Assembly (NCBI GenBank): GCA_002428205.1
Contig: DIUH01000198.1
Span: forward strand, 4,023-15,334
DNA: 11,312 nucleotides
Source of the DNA: Planctomycetaceae bacterium UBA6163
GTDB taxonomy: Bacteria; Planctomycetota; Planctomycetia; Pirellulales; Pirellulaceae
Reading direction: 5' to 3'
Shown: positions 1-7,534 of the stretch, one piece after another
How the letters are laid out: each line of letters starts with the position of its first letter
How positions within the stretch are numbered: position 1 is the first letter of the stretch
The notes under the pieces: generated by a model
Databases searched by the model: none
Told to the model about the DNA's origin: nothing
The model's input: only the letters and a program-made list of their open reading frames with translations
Translations under genes and position numbers: made by a program

Positions 1-1533
1 GTAGAAAAACACTACTTCGTTTTTACGGATCAGGACTTCCCCGAAGCCTCATCGCCAAACGTGACTCGCGTGCACCAAGAAAATCTTGGCTGGCCGGATA
101 ACACGTTACGCCGATTCCATATGTTCTTGAAGATCGAAGGCGATTTGGCGGCACACGACTATCTTTACTTCTTCAACGCGAACTGCCGATTCAAACAGAG
201 TGTCGGTCCTGAGTTCCTGCCAGAGAAAAAAGAACAACTTTTAGTTGTCCGTCACCCCGGGCATATCGACCGACCGGTCAACCAGATGCCCTACGAACGA
301 AATCCTCGGTCGCGGGCTAGTATCCCTTGGGGCGTTGGTGAGTTTTATGTCTGCGGCGGAGTCAATGGTGGGACGTCGGAAACTTTTTTAAAGTTTGCAA
401 ACCACGCTAGGGAAGCAATTGACGCCGATTTTCGTGATGGCATCGTTGCTGAGTGGCACGACGAATCACACATCAATCGATACATCATCGACAATCCGTT
501 TACCGTTCGACCCGCCAGTTACTGTTACCCCCAAAACTGGACACTGAATGAAGATGTCATCATTGAGGTGCGCGATAAGAAGGTCCATGGTGGCCGAGAT
601 CCACTAAGATCGATCGGTACTAAACTCCAGCAAGAAGACCTTGTAACCGTTGCCATCTACGGTGGACTCGGTAATCAAATGTTCCAGTATGCCGCTGGTC
701 GCGCCTTGGCGTTACGGACCGGATGTCGTTTGCAATTGGATACACGGCATTATGACACCAACCAAGCGTTTCGCTACGGCCTTGGGGACTTTAACATCCA
801 AGCCATCATCGGAACATCGCGCACGCTGCCACCCACCAAGCAACGACGTTGGAAATATCTCGCTTGGCGCCACTTCTCCAGTCGTCATCGTTTGCTACGT
901 GAAAGAGGCTTAGGCTTCCATCCCAGCGTCGCAAACGCCCACGGCAGTCTATACTTAAAAGGTTATTGGCAGTCAGAGAAATACTTTCAAGATGCGAGTG
1001 ACATCATTCGCAAAGAACTCTCCATTACTAAAGCAGCCAATGGTGAGAATGCGGAGTGGAGCGACCAGATAAGGCAATCAGACTCGATCGCGGTTCATGT
1101 TCGTCGCGGTGACTATGTCAGCAATCCGAAATGCAACGCGTTTCATGGAACATGTGATCCATCGTATTATAGCGGTGCGGTCCAGCAAATACGTGACGCA
1201 ACCGGACGAGATCACACGGCATACGTATTCTCTGACGATGTGCAATGGGCTCGCGAAAATATTCAGTTACCGTGCAAGGCGCGTTTTGTCGACCATAACG
1301 ACATGATTTCGGCACACGAGGATTTGCGACTGATGTCCATGTGCGACCATCAAGTTGCCTCCAATTCAACCTTCTCGTGGTGGGCCGCGTGGATGAACCC
1401 GAATCCGAAAAAGATGGTGATTGTGCCGCTGAAATGGTTTGCCGATTCAACTGCAGATGATCGAGATATCATCCCTAGTAACTGGCTCCGATACTCAGCG
1501 ACCGCAAGAGAAAGATACGCGAAATCAGCCTAA
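1..1533 (+). CDS. GT6-GT11 fusion glycosyltransferase (ABO-like transferase fused to alpha-1,2-fucosyltransferase), 5' partial
   Basis: The reading frame is open from base 1, and GT6-type sequence (HYFVFTD, window residues 4-10) lies before the GTG at 61. The gene therefore starts upstream and 61 is not the real start; 510 residues are visible. Residues 1 to about 195 match family GT6 (ABO transferase, alpha-1,3-Gal transferase): YLYFFNAN with NAN at 59-61 in place of the metal-binding DVD of animal enzymes, YERNPRS-IP, FYVCGGVNGGTS (specificity triplet CGG at 118-120), and WHDESHINRY at 152-161 with the catalytic-pocket Glu. Residues from about 214 to the end form a complete GT11 domain: GGLGNQMFQYAAGR from 221, HVRRGDYV from 366 (GDP-fucose site), and SNSTFSWWAAW from 454. 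GT11 makes Fuc-alpha-1,2-Gal. GT6 adds Gal or GalNAc alpha-1,3 to galactose, often to that fucosylated product. There is no stop or frameshift at the junction. An internal restart (GTG at 568) is possible but unsupported. Probably cytoplasmic, acting on a lipid-linked glycan; the actual sugars are not known. Confidence 0.93.
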   Translation, partial: VEKHYFVFTDQDFPEASSPNVTRVHQENLGWPDNTLRRFHMFLKIEGDLAAHDYLYFFNANCRFKQSVGPEFLPEKKEQLLVVRHPGHIDRPVNQMPYERNPRSRASIPWGVGEFYVCGGVNGGTSETFLKFANHAREAIDADFRDGIVAEWHDESHINRYIIDNPFTVRPASYCYPQNWTLNEDVIIEVRDKKVHGGRDPLRSIGTKLQQEDLVTVAIYGGLGNQMFQYAAGRALALRTGCRLQLDTRHYDTNQAFRYGLGDFNIQAIIGTSRTLPPTKQRRWKYLAWRHFSSRHRLLRERGLGFHPSVANAHGSLYLKGYWQSEKYFQDASDIIRKELSITKAANGENAEWSDQIRQSDSIAVHVRRGDYVSNPKCNAFHGTCDPSYYSGAVQQIRDATGRDHTAYVFSDDVQWARENIQLPCKARFVDHNDMISAHEDLRLMSMCDHQVASNSTFSWWAAWMNPNPKKMVIVPLKWFADSTADDRDIIPSNWLRYSATARERYAKSA

Positions 1534-1545
1534 AACAAGTGCAAA

Positions 1546-2253
1546 ATGAAAAAACTCGATAACCCTGGGAACCGCGACGCCTGGATAAAATCTCAGCTTA
1601 AATCACTTAAGCCAGGCACCAGCTTATTGGATGTTGGCGCAGGCGAATGCCCCTACAAGCCCTTCTGCGAACACCTAACGTATGTATCGCAGGACATCAA
1701 CATCTACGATGGCGAAGGCAACAGCAAGGGACTGCAAACCGGGACGTGGAGTTTTGATCAGATTGATATCCGATGCGACCTTTTAGACATTCCCGAAGAT
1801 CGAAAGTTCGACACAGTTCTTTGCACAGAAGTGCTAGAGCATGTTCCCGACCCAGTGCGATGCTTAGAGAAAATGGCACGCCTTGTAAGCGGCGACGGCG
1901 GACAACTAATAATTACAGCACCGTTTGCTTCATTGACTCACTTTGCCCCGTACCATTACTCAACTGGATTCTCGGAGTACTTTTACCGCTTCCACATGGA
2001 GAGATTGGGATTCCGCGTCGACCATCTATCCTTCAACGGCGGATTCTTTGACTTTATGGCGCAGGAATTGGGAAGGGTTTCATCTGTTCACAAGCAGTAT
2101 CTTGAACGAAAACCTCCTCTGCAGACGAAGCTTGCTATCAAAATCTGCAGAAAAATATTACAAAGGATTGCATGCAAAGACCGAGCAAATGAAAAGAATT
2201 CATCAGAGTTGCTTTCATTTGGGCTACACGTTGTTGCGACTTCATTGTCTTAG
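1546..2253 (+). CDS. Class I SAM-dependent methyltransferase
   Basis: 235 aa, Rossmann-type methyltransferase of the Methyltransf_11/23 kind. The SAM-binding motif I is LLDVGAGECPYK (residues 27-38), an acidic residue follows at SQD (48-50), and the post-motif block FDTVLCTEVLEHVPDP (88-103) is the usual DxxxxxxxLEHV signature. LIITAPF (121-127) is the next strand. After that the aromatic-rich stretch (HFAPYHYSTGFSEYFYRFH) resembles sugar or lipid-acting relatives. There is no signal peptide or membrane segment. It starts 12 bases after the fusion glycosyltransferase stop on the same strand, so the two are probably cotranscribed; no strong Shine-Dalgarno is visible. A role methylating a sugar or a glycan end is inferred from context only, and the acceptor cannot be read from sequence. 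Confidence 0.9.
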   Translation: MKKLDNPGNRDAWIKSQLKSLKPGTSLLDVGAGECPYKPFCEHLTYVSQDINIYDGEGNSKGLQTGTWSFDQIDIRCDLLDIPEDRKFDTVLCTEVLEHVPDPVRCLEKMARLVSGDGGQLIITAPFASLTHFAPYHYSTGFSEYFYRFHMERLGFRVDHLSFNGGFFDFMAQELGRVSSVHKQYLERKPPLQTKLAIKICRKILQRIACKDRANEKNSSELLSFGLHVVATSLS

Positions 2254-2451
2254 CTACACTTTTCATCGAAAATCTAGCGAGATTCACAAGGTGTAAAAAT
2301 ACAAGCCGCTCAACATAAGTTGCTCTTACGCTTAACAGGACTGAGCAGCTAAGGCAGGTATCTCAACGGCTTCCAAAAGGCGTTTTGATCCGCGCAACAA
2401 GACGAAAAACAAATCGTAACTATTCCCGATAAAATGATGAGTGCGTAAGCG

Positions 2452-3312
2452 ATGAATGTCTTTTTGATAAATCTCGATCGGTCACAAGATCGACTTACCT
2501 GGATATCAAATCGTTTCCAACAACTCGGAATAAAACCCGTTCGCGTACCGGCGGTTGATGGAAAGATGCTAAGTGTTGAGGAACTGCACTACTGGGAATC
2601 AAGACGCCATCCCAGATTTGTCATGGGCCCCGGCGAAGTTGCATGCTTCCTCAGTCACCGCCGCGTTTGGGAAACTATCGCGATCGGAAAGGAGCCCTGG
2701 GGAATGGTATCAGAGGATGACATCCACATCTCCGAAAATATAACTAACTTCATTACCTCAACGGAGTGGCTTCCATCAGACGCGAATATCGTAAAAGCAG
2801 AAACGGCACGACAACGAGTCTGGTTGTCTGCGAAACGAACCAATGAAGACCTCTCGCACAACCTGCGTGTCCTCTACTCCTACCACGGAGGAAGCGCTGC
2901 GTACTTTGTTCGAAAGGAAACGGCCACATGGCTTCTTAAGGAAACCGAGACTTTTTGCACTACCGTCGACCAATTACTCTTCAATCCCAGTTATAAAATC
3001 GCGAAACATCTCAAGATTTACCAAATTGATCCTGCGCTCGCGGCACAAGACTGGGCAGTTGATTCCGATTCGCTTGGAGGCGACCATCAACATAATTCTG
3101 CTCTGGAAAGCTTGTTACTGACAGAGAGAAATCAGTACCACGGGACAAAGCAACCACGAAGCGGAAAGGGGGCGTCGTACATTTGGTATAAATTATCAAA
3201 TCCTATTAAGAAGACAGGACGGCACAGCCTAGCGATTGCGGCAAATCTTCTCGGTACGCATACCGTGAAAAAGGTACCGTTCGTTCAGAAACGCCTTGAC
3301 GCCGCTGCATAG
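2452..3312 (+). CDS. Glycosyltransferase family 25 (LPS-type galactosyltransferase-like)
   Basis: 286 aa with the GT25 layout. The N-terminus MNVFLINLDRSQDRL (1-15) matches the family's short-strand VxVINLxxxxxR motif. PAVDGK follows at 33-38, then GPGEVACFLSHRRVW (59-73), the family hallmark GExGCxxSHxxxW. MVSEDD (85-90) is the acidic metal/nucleotide-sugar motif, and GGSAAYFVRKETA (146-158) and VDQLLF (172-177) are the acceptor-side conserved blocks. Known members transfer galactose or glucose onto lipooligosaccharide, or onto hydroxylysine of collagen. Here the neighbours point to a surface glycan. It is preceded by 198 bases without a gene, in which I see no clear promoter or terminator, only a weak 5-bp hairpin. 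The ATG lies directly after an in-frame upstream stop and fits the family N-terminus, so the start is secure although no good Shine-Dalgarno is seen. Confidence 0.92.
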   Translation: MNVFLINLDRSQDRLTWISNRFQQLGIKPVRVPAVDGKMLSVEELHYWESRRHPRFVMGPGEVACFLSHRRVWETIAIGKEPWGMVSEDDIHISENITNFITSTEWLPSDANIVKAETARQRVWLSAKRTNEDLSHNLRVLYSYHGGSAAYFVRKETATWLLKETETFCTTVDQLLFNPSYKIAKHLKIYQIDPALAAQDWAVDSDSLGGDHQHNSALESLLLTERNQYHGTKQPRSGKGASYIWYKLSNPIKKTGRHSLAIAANLLGTHTVKKVPFVQKRLDAAA

Positions 3313-3359
3313 AAAAGCGATTGTAAAAAGCATCAGTCGTAGCCTACCTCCACAAACGA

Positions 3360-3403
3360 GTGGTCGGTTCGGGACGATGCAATTCGACTTAATGACCGAC
3401 CAC
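3360..3403. repeat. 9-bp perfect inverted repeat upstream of the FkbM gene
   Basis: GTGGTCGGT at 3360-3368 is matched by its exact complement ACCGACCAC at 3395-3403, with 26 bases between. It sits in the 119-base gap before the FkbM methyltransferase start at 3432. It could be an operator-like site or a leader hairpin. There is no T-tract after it, so a terminator is unlikely. The function is unknown. Confidence 0.4.
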
Positions 3404-3431
3404 CGAAGATTTGAAAAGACAGGTCTCAACG

Positions 3432-4292
3432 ATGCTTTTGAAAAAGCTTGCTGCCGAGTATCAGTTCCGAAAAGGACGTCGAAACAAAGATATAGGAATG
3501 CTTCAATTAGCATCAAGCAACAGCCGCCAATTAAACCGCGCTGCAATTGAACTAGCGAAACTTGGTGTTCCTGACCAGGTGTGTGGTGCGTTACTTACGA
3601 ACCTTGATACCCTGCGCACCTACAGGGACCGGTCGAGCATCTCAGACGATACGGTAGAAGTACTTCAGCAGGCAGTCCTGCATCTACAGAACAGCCGCGG
3701 GCAGTTTTTCCAAGATGTTGCGGCTTTCCATTTTTCTGGCTCCAAAAGGAACGGATTCTTCGTGGAGGTAGGAACAGGCAATGGTGAACACCTGTCAAAT
3801 ACCTACATGCTCGAGAAAAGCTATGGCTGGTCCGGCGTTCTTTTTGAACCAAATCGCAAGTTTGCCCAAGAAATTGAAAATTGCCGTACTGCAGTGTTGG
3901 ATCGCCGCGCCGCTTACTCAAGTGACAATGAGTCATTGACTTTTATTGAGAACTCCACAGCTGGCGAACTATCTACCTTGTCCCAGTATGCCGAAAGCGA
4001 CAAGCGAACTGAAGGAAGCAAGTACACGGTTGAATGCGTCACCCTCAATTCGGCCTTCGAACAACATAGTGTTCCTTCAAAGATTGATTTTCTGTCCATC
4101 GACACGGAAGGCTCTGAGATTGACGTCCTGGACGGACTTGATCTATGTAGGTTTGACATCAAATTCATGGTTGTAGAGCACAACGGGGACTTCGAGAAGA
4201 AGCAGGAGATCATAAACCGTTTGCAAAAGTATGGATACAAAGAAGTCTGCAAAGAAATTTCATGCATTGATGCATGGGTGACAAAACATTAG
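3432..4292 (+). CDS. FkbM family methyltransferase
   Basis: 286 aa from the ATG at 3432. A TTG at 3411 would add seven residues, but ATG fits better. The N-terminal about 90 residues are a family-variable helical region. The methyltransferase core begins with SQ/GQFFQDVAAFHF, then the SAM motif FFVEVGTGNGEHLSNTYMLE (109-128) and GWSGVLFEPN (132-141), which carries the acidic ribose-binding Glu. VECVTLNSAF precedes IDFLSIDTEGSEIDVLDGL (218-236), the FkbM signature, and FMVVEHNGDF follows. This is Pfam Methyltransf_21 type. FkbM itself O-methylates a polyketide hydroxyl, and relatives in glycan clusters are thought to O-methylate sugars. Cytoplasmic. Context suggests it decorates the glycan built by the adjacent glycosyltransferases; that acceptor is inferred. 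Confidence 0.92.
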   Translation: MLLKKLAAEYQFRKGRRNKDIGMLQLASSNSRQLNRAAIELAKLGVPDQVCGALLTNLDTLRTYRDRSSISDDTVEVLQQAVLHLQNSRGQFFQDVAAFHFSGSKRNGFFVEVGTGNGEHLSNTYMLEKSYGWSGVLFEPNRKFAQEIENCRTAVLDRRAAYSSDNESLTFIENSTAGELSTLSQYAESDKRTEGSKYTVECVTLNSAFEQHSVPSKIDFLSIDTEGSEIDVLDGLDLCRFDIKFMVVEHNGDFEKKQEIINRLQKYGYKEVCKEISCIDAWVTKH

Positions 4293-4354
4293 TGCATGCT
4301 TAATTACACTGTCTTGTGCATTTGGCAAATATTCTTGCATGGCATTGGTGCCTC

Positions 4355-5272
4355 ATGAAATCTCCGTTGGTAACTATTGCCATTCCGACCTATAATCGCC
4401 CCGAGGGATTACACAGGACGCTCGAGGAAGTAACAAACCAAAGCTACACAAATTTGGAAATTCTTGTTTCAGATAATGCATCGCCTGACCCACAGGTGCA
4501 AAGTGTCATCCGTAAATTCGCTTCGCGTGACATTCGAATACAGCCATTCCTGCAGGCCGAGAACATTGGGGCGGGGAGAAATTTTCGCTTCGTCTTGAAA
4601 GCAAGCACCGGGGATTTCTTTATGTGGGCGTCCGACGACGATCATCATAGCGCTGACTTCGTTGAACGTTGCATCAAGAAGTTTGACACCCAAGGCGACG
4701 CTGTCGGAACGGTGATGACCAGAGCTTCAGTACACAATCGGTTTACTGGCGTCGTTTCAGATCTGGTTCTTTCAGACTTCTCCAATAGCAGCAGCTTATT
4801 TCGTAAACTGCGCATGCACTTGCAGTCTCCGGTTCCCACATTTATATATGGGCTTCATCGGCGGGACGCCATTCGCTGGTTTGAGGATTCAGAGAGTTAC
4901 GATTGGCTTGACTGCTTTTTTGTAACCAGACTCTTACTTAGTGGATATGATATCGGCGTCATCCATGATTGTGTTGGGTATGCCGCCGGAATTGACACTC
5001 AGGAATACACCCCAAAGCCAATGAAGGCTCGCAACCATGCGTTGTTTGAGTACATGCCGTACGCACGGGCGACGATTAGTGAAATCATACGATCAAAGAC
5101 TTTACGATTTCATGAGAAAGTCGCGCTAAGCTCAGTAGTCGCTGAGTTTACAATGCGAAATTTTTCGCACTGGGAGCGGCAAAAACGTCCGATACAATCG
5201 CGCGCGGCCAAAGTCTTCCTTCTGCCACCGGCGAAAATTTTCAGGCAGGCCATTAATTCTTGTTGCTATTAG
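4355..5272 (+). CDS. Glycosyltransferase family 2
   Basis: 305 aa from the ATG at 4355. A GTG at 4316 would prepend MHLANILAWHWCL, which is not family-like, while MKSPLVTIAIPTYNRP begins exactly at the first beta strand of GT2 enzymes. The GT-A fold is visible: VTIAIPTYNRPEGL (6-19), LEILVSDNAS (34-43), ENIGAGRNF (69-77), and GDFFMWASDDDHHSADFVERC (86-106), where DDD at 94-96 is the metal/nucleotide-sugar DxD motif. The remaining about 200 residues form the acceptor-binding region, with no predicted membrane helix, so it is probably a soluble or peripheral cytoplasmic enzyme adding one sugar to a growing glycan. It follows the FkbM gene by about 60 bases on the same strand and is the last gene of the + strand cluster. 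Donor and acceptor cannot be assigned. Confidence 0.93.
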   Translation: MKSPLVTIAIPTYNRPEGLHRTLEEVTNQSYTNLEILVSDNASPDPQVQSVIRKFASRDIRIQPFLQAENIGAGRNFRFVLKASTGDFFMWASDDDHHSADFVERCIKKFDTQGDAVGTVMTRASVHNRFTGVVSDLVLSDFSNSSSLFRKLRMHLQSPVPTFIYGLHRRDAIRWFEDSESYDWLDCFFVTRLLLSGYDIGVIHDCVGYAAGIDTQEYTPKPMKARNHALFEYMPYARATISEIIRSKTLRFHEKVALSSVVAEFTMRNFSHWERQKRPIQSRAAKVFLLPPAKIFRQAINSCCY

Positions 5273-6325
5273 GCGAATGATTGGAATTTGAACTTTCGAG
5301 CCGTTCTGCGCATTGTGATTCTCGAAAACTTGCTGGCCAAACGACACACCAGTTGGTAACAATGCCAACCGGGCCCGCTTACTAAACGTGGCAATCATCA
5401 TTTATCACGCTCTTCTTATCGCTTTCTACCTCGCATAGATAACCTCTGAACCAATTAATCTTTTGCTGATGAAGCAAAGAGGCCCGTAGAGTTTCTCATC
5501 GACCCGACGGCACGGCAAGCTTGCAGCCTTCGCCATTCTTAATCGAAATGACCGGTGTTTCATGTCAGTTAAACACTACATGCCGAACCGTTTAGAACTG
5601 TTGTCTTTATCTCCGGCGACTTTTTAAAAATTATCAACGCACCCGGCTCGGCCCCATCAACTGAACTGCTTTCATGACCGCCACCAAACTCTCTGATTCC
5701 TGGCCTTGCCGATCGGATAGCACTGCCGCGAGGGGATAAGACTTGTTGTTGCACAAGGCACGTATTTTCGTCGAAAAAACCTCGACGAAAGCAGGCTAAG
5801 GCTTGTAAGCTCGCACTGGACTTTTGATCCTTTTTTCCCCTTGCGGTACAACAAGCCACAACAACCGTAGCCCGAGCGATACACCAGAGGGCACCCGTAA
5901 CGCTATCGCACCGTCGCAGGCGGTGGAGTGGGTTAAATTTGCCGCCGTTAGTACCGCTACTGAAATTAGCGCAATCCGTTTGCCATTTACTGAATCTGTC
6001 GAGCAAGTCACGCCCGGCAGCGGCAGTACGCCAAATCGAGAAAATACCGCAGAGGCTCGTATGACGGCCCATTGGCGGTCGTCCCGTTGGCCCCTGTTAC
6101 CGCGCAAACCAAGTCCGCCCCAATTTCGACTGGCGACCGGCCAAGGGACTTCGCTTAACCATTTTGCTCCTCCCAAACTCGTATGCATTTACCCGTAATG
6201 CAATATGAATCAAAAGTCGGAGTGGTTTTCAGACGAAGCCCAAGAAGTCAAGCACCCTAAGCAGCCCACAAACGTCCGCACTTTCAGGCGCTGACACAGC
6301 ATAAAGCTAACATTGGGTTTTTTCA
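5273..6325. other. About 1.05 kb with no convincing gene
   Basis: No reading frame here shows a recognisable domain. Around 5800-6190 three overlapping frames on both strands stay open for 375 bases or more, but their translations are rich in Arg, Ser, Thr and Pro without any family pattern, so I read none as a gene. A small perfect hairpin lies at 5766-5790. The segment separates the + strand cluster from the converging - strand genes and could be the remains of a lost gene or a dispersed repeat. No clear terminator for either side was found. Confidence 0.55.
5766..5790. repeat. Perfect 9-bp stem-loop
   Basis: TTTCGTCGA at 5766-5774 pairs exactly with TCGACGAAA at 5782-5790 across a seven-base loop (5775-5781). 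There is no T-tract on either side, so I do not call it a terminator. It lies in the gene-free region between the + strand glycan cluster and the - strand methyltransferase genes. Confidence 0.4.
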
Positions 6326-7099
6326 CTACTTAATAATCACGCCTTGGCCGGTTGGTGAGTGCAGAATGGAACTCCCCTTCTCAGCTGCGAACTTCGTCCA
6401 CGCATCGTACTGTTCGCGATGACCACTCCAACCAAAGTCATCTAATACAATCATCGCTGACGGGACGATTTTGTCCCAAAGATGTTCGATGGTCTCGATT
6501 TCGGCGGACGCAACGTTCATGTCGATCGACAGGTATGCAATCTTATCAATCTTCGATTGTTCGAGTGACTGCGGTAATCTACCTTTCACTAACCGAGCGT
6601 TTGGATAGCACCCGAAAACCTCTTTTGCGACTTTAAGTGCATCGAAATTGTAAAGGCATTTATTCATGCTAATCGCCATGGCCTTCTCTTCGTCGGATGC
6701 GCCGTCGAGCGGAATACCTTCGTAAGTATCGAAGAGCCAGAACTGCTTATTTGTTTCGCCAAAATGAAGAACCTTGTAAATCATCGACGAAAAAAGCCCC
6801 GTGTTCACACCACATTCTACAAAGTCACCCTCAAGGGTTAATCCATGACGTGCTGCCCAAAGACAGAAATGAACTCGCCATCGCACGTCCGGAGTCTTTC
6901 CGCCCCAGAACTTGTCATTAAAACTCGAGACTGCCTCCCAAGCACTGGAAAAAGCGTGCTCGTCAAGAAAATCGAGGTTTCTACTACGTTCAATTATTAA
7001 TCCATCAGCTTTTAACTGCGGCTTTTCAAACTTTCGTGAAATGTAGTCGATCCTTTTTGTTACGGATCGAGACAGCTTTTTCAATGTTTTTGTTGACAT
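6326..7099 (-). CDS. TylF/MycF-like O-methyltransferase
   Basis: 257 aa from the ATG at 7099. A longer frame reaches 7159, but a GAGGG Shine-Dalgarno at 7107-7111, seven bases before this ATG, decides the start. Family signs are GDFVECGVNTGLFSSMI (91-107, SAM loop), FWLFDTYEGIPLDG (120-133), the acidic YLSIDMNVASAEIETIEHLW (189-208), and IVLDDFGWSGHREQYDAW (217-234), whose paired Asp fits the metal site of TylF/MycF enzymes. TylF and MycF are Mg-dependent and methylate sugar hydroxyls of macrolides. Close relatives are common in bacterial polysaccharide clusters. Its sugar acceptor here is inferred from context. It faces the + strand cluster and is downstream of two other methyltransferase loci on the same strand, separated from them by a large inverted repeat. 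Confidence 0.92.
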   Translation of the reverse strand: MSTKTLKKLSRSVTKRIDYISRKFEKPQLKADGLIIERSRNLDFLDEHAFSSAWEAVSSFNDKFWGGKTPDVRWRVHFCLWAARHGLTLEGDFVECGVNTGLFSSMIYKVLHFGETNKQFWLFDTYEGIPLDGASDEEKAMAISMNKCLYNFDALKVAKEVFGCYPNARLVKGRLPQSLEQSKIDKIAYLSIDMNVASAEIETIEHLWDKIVPSAMIVLDDFGWSGHREQYDAWTKFAAEKGSSILHSPTGQGVIIK

Positions 7100-7106
7100 C
7101 GGATTT

Positions 7107-7111
7107 CCCTC
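7107..7111 (-). promoter_or_regulatory. Shine-Dalgarno of the TylF-like gene
   Basis: Read on the - strand, GAGGG lies seven bases before the ATG at 7099. It is a strong site that fixes this start over the longer frame. Confidence 0.65.
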
Positions 7112-7363
7112 GTGGTTGCTTCTAAAACGCAGTGCGAATGAACAGGTTTTTGAGTGCAATCAAAGCGAACCTCGCTTATGCTGTATCGTCGTTCGCCAAC
7201 CGTGACCGAACGCGGTTCAAACTATTCATCTCAATTCAGATTCGCATTATCAAAGTTTTATGTCAACAGCATTCTGCTTTATAGTAAAAAGCGAGCATTT
7301 CACGACCACAACGAATTCTACAGGCCAGGGCGTGTGTTCTCTCAGATTGCTGAACAATTTAAA

Positions 7364-7518
7364 AGACTAGCTGGACAGCGCCAGGTTGGATTAATTTATT
7401 AGCGTTTCGCAGTGTTAACCAACAGATCAGCCGCGTTGGCACCAGTCGCGGTTCTCCCCGCGAAAACCGTGGCTACCGCCAGACCGGCTAATCCAACCTG
7501 GCGCTGTCCAGCTAGTCT
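7364..7518. repeat. Element bounded by perfect 30-bp inverted repeats
   Basis: The 30 bases at 7364-7393 (beginning AGACTAGCTGGACAGCG) are repeated exactly, in inverted orientation, at 7489-7518. The 95 bases between them (7394-7488) contain smaller inverted pairs such as CCGCG/CGCGG and CGGTT/AACCG, so the RNA could fold into one long branched hairpin on either strand. No open frame with protein features lies inside, and no matching target-site duplication flanks it. It begins only 17 bases beyond the last codon of the broken methyltransferase. It could be a MITE-like or palindromic repetitive element, or a strong transcription/RNA-processing barrier. Which one cannot be told from one copy. 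Confidence 0.85.
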
Positions 7519-7534
7519 GCTGTTAGAAACATTT

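Larger units (their letters stand above)
7100..7534. other. Gene-free spacer upstream of the TylF-like gene
   Basis: This 435-base stretch holds the ribosome binding site of the TylF-like gene and the 155-base inverted-repeat element described separately. A minor 6-bp inverted repeat (CGTTCG, 7190-7195, with CGAACG, 7207-7212) is also present. Short open frames on the + strand here (7154-7402, 7412-7612) run through the repeat and show no protein family pattern. No clear promoter was recognised. Confidence 0.5.

Noticed and set aside
61..63. GTG at 61 as the start of the fusion glycosyltransferase
   Set aside because: Codons 1-60 are open and already encode GT6-type sequence (HYFVFTD), so the true start is upstream of the window.
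5569..6072. 167-codon open frame on the - strand
   Set aside because: No recognisable domain, overlapped by other open frames on both strands, and an odd composition with many Arg, Ser and Cys. Not supported as a gene.
5824..6198. 124-codon open frame on the + strand
   Set aside because: Low-complexity Ser/Thr/Pro/Arg translation, no family pattern, no good ribosome binding site, and opposed by - strand open frames.
7364..7530. Integron attC site
   Set aside because: The large inverted repeat is followed by GTTAGAA, which misses the final pyrimidine of the core site GTTRRRY. There is no matching RYYYAAC on the left, and the arms are perfect, unlike typical attC sites.
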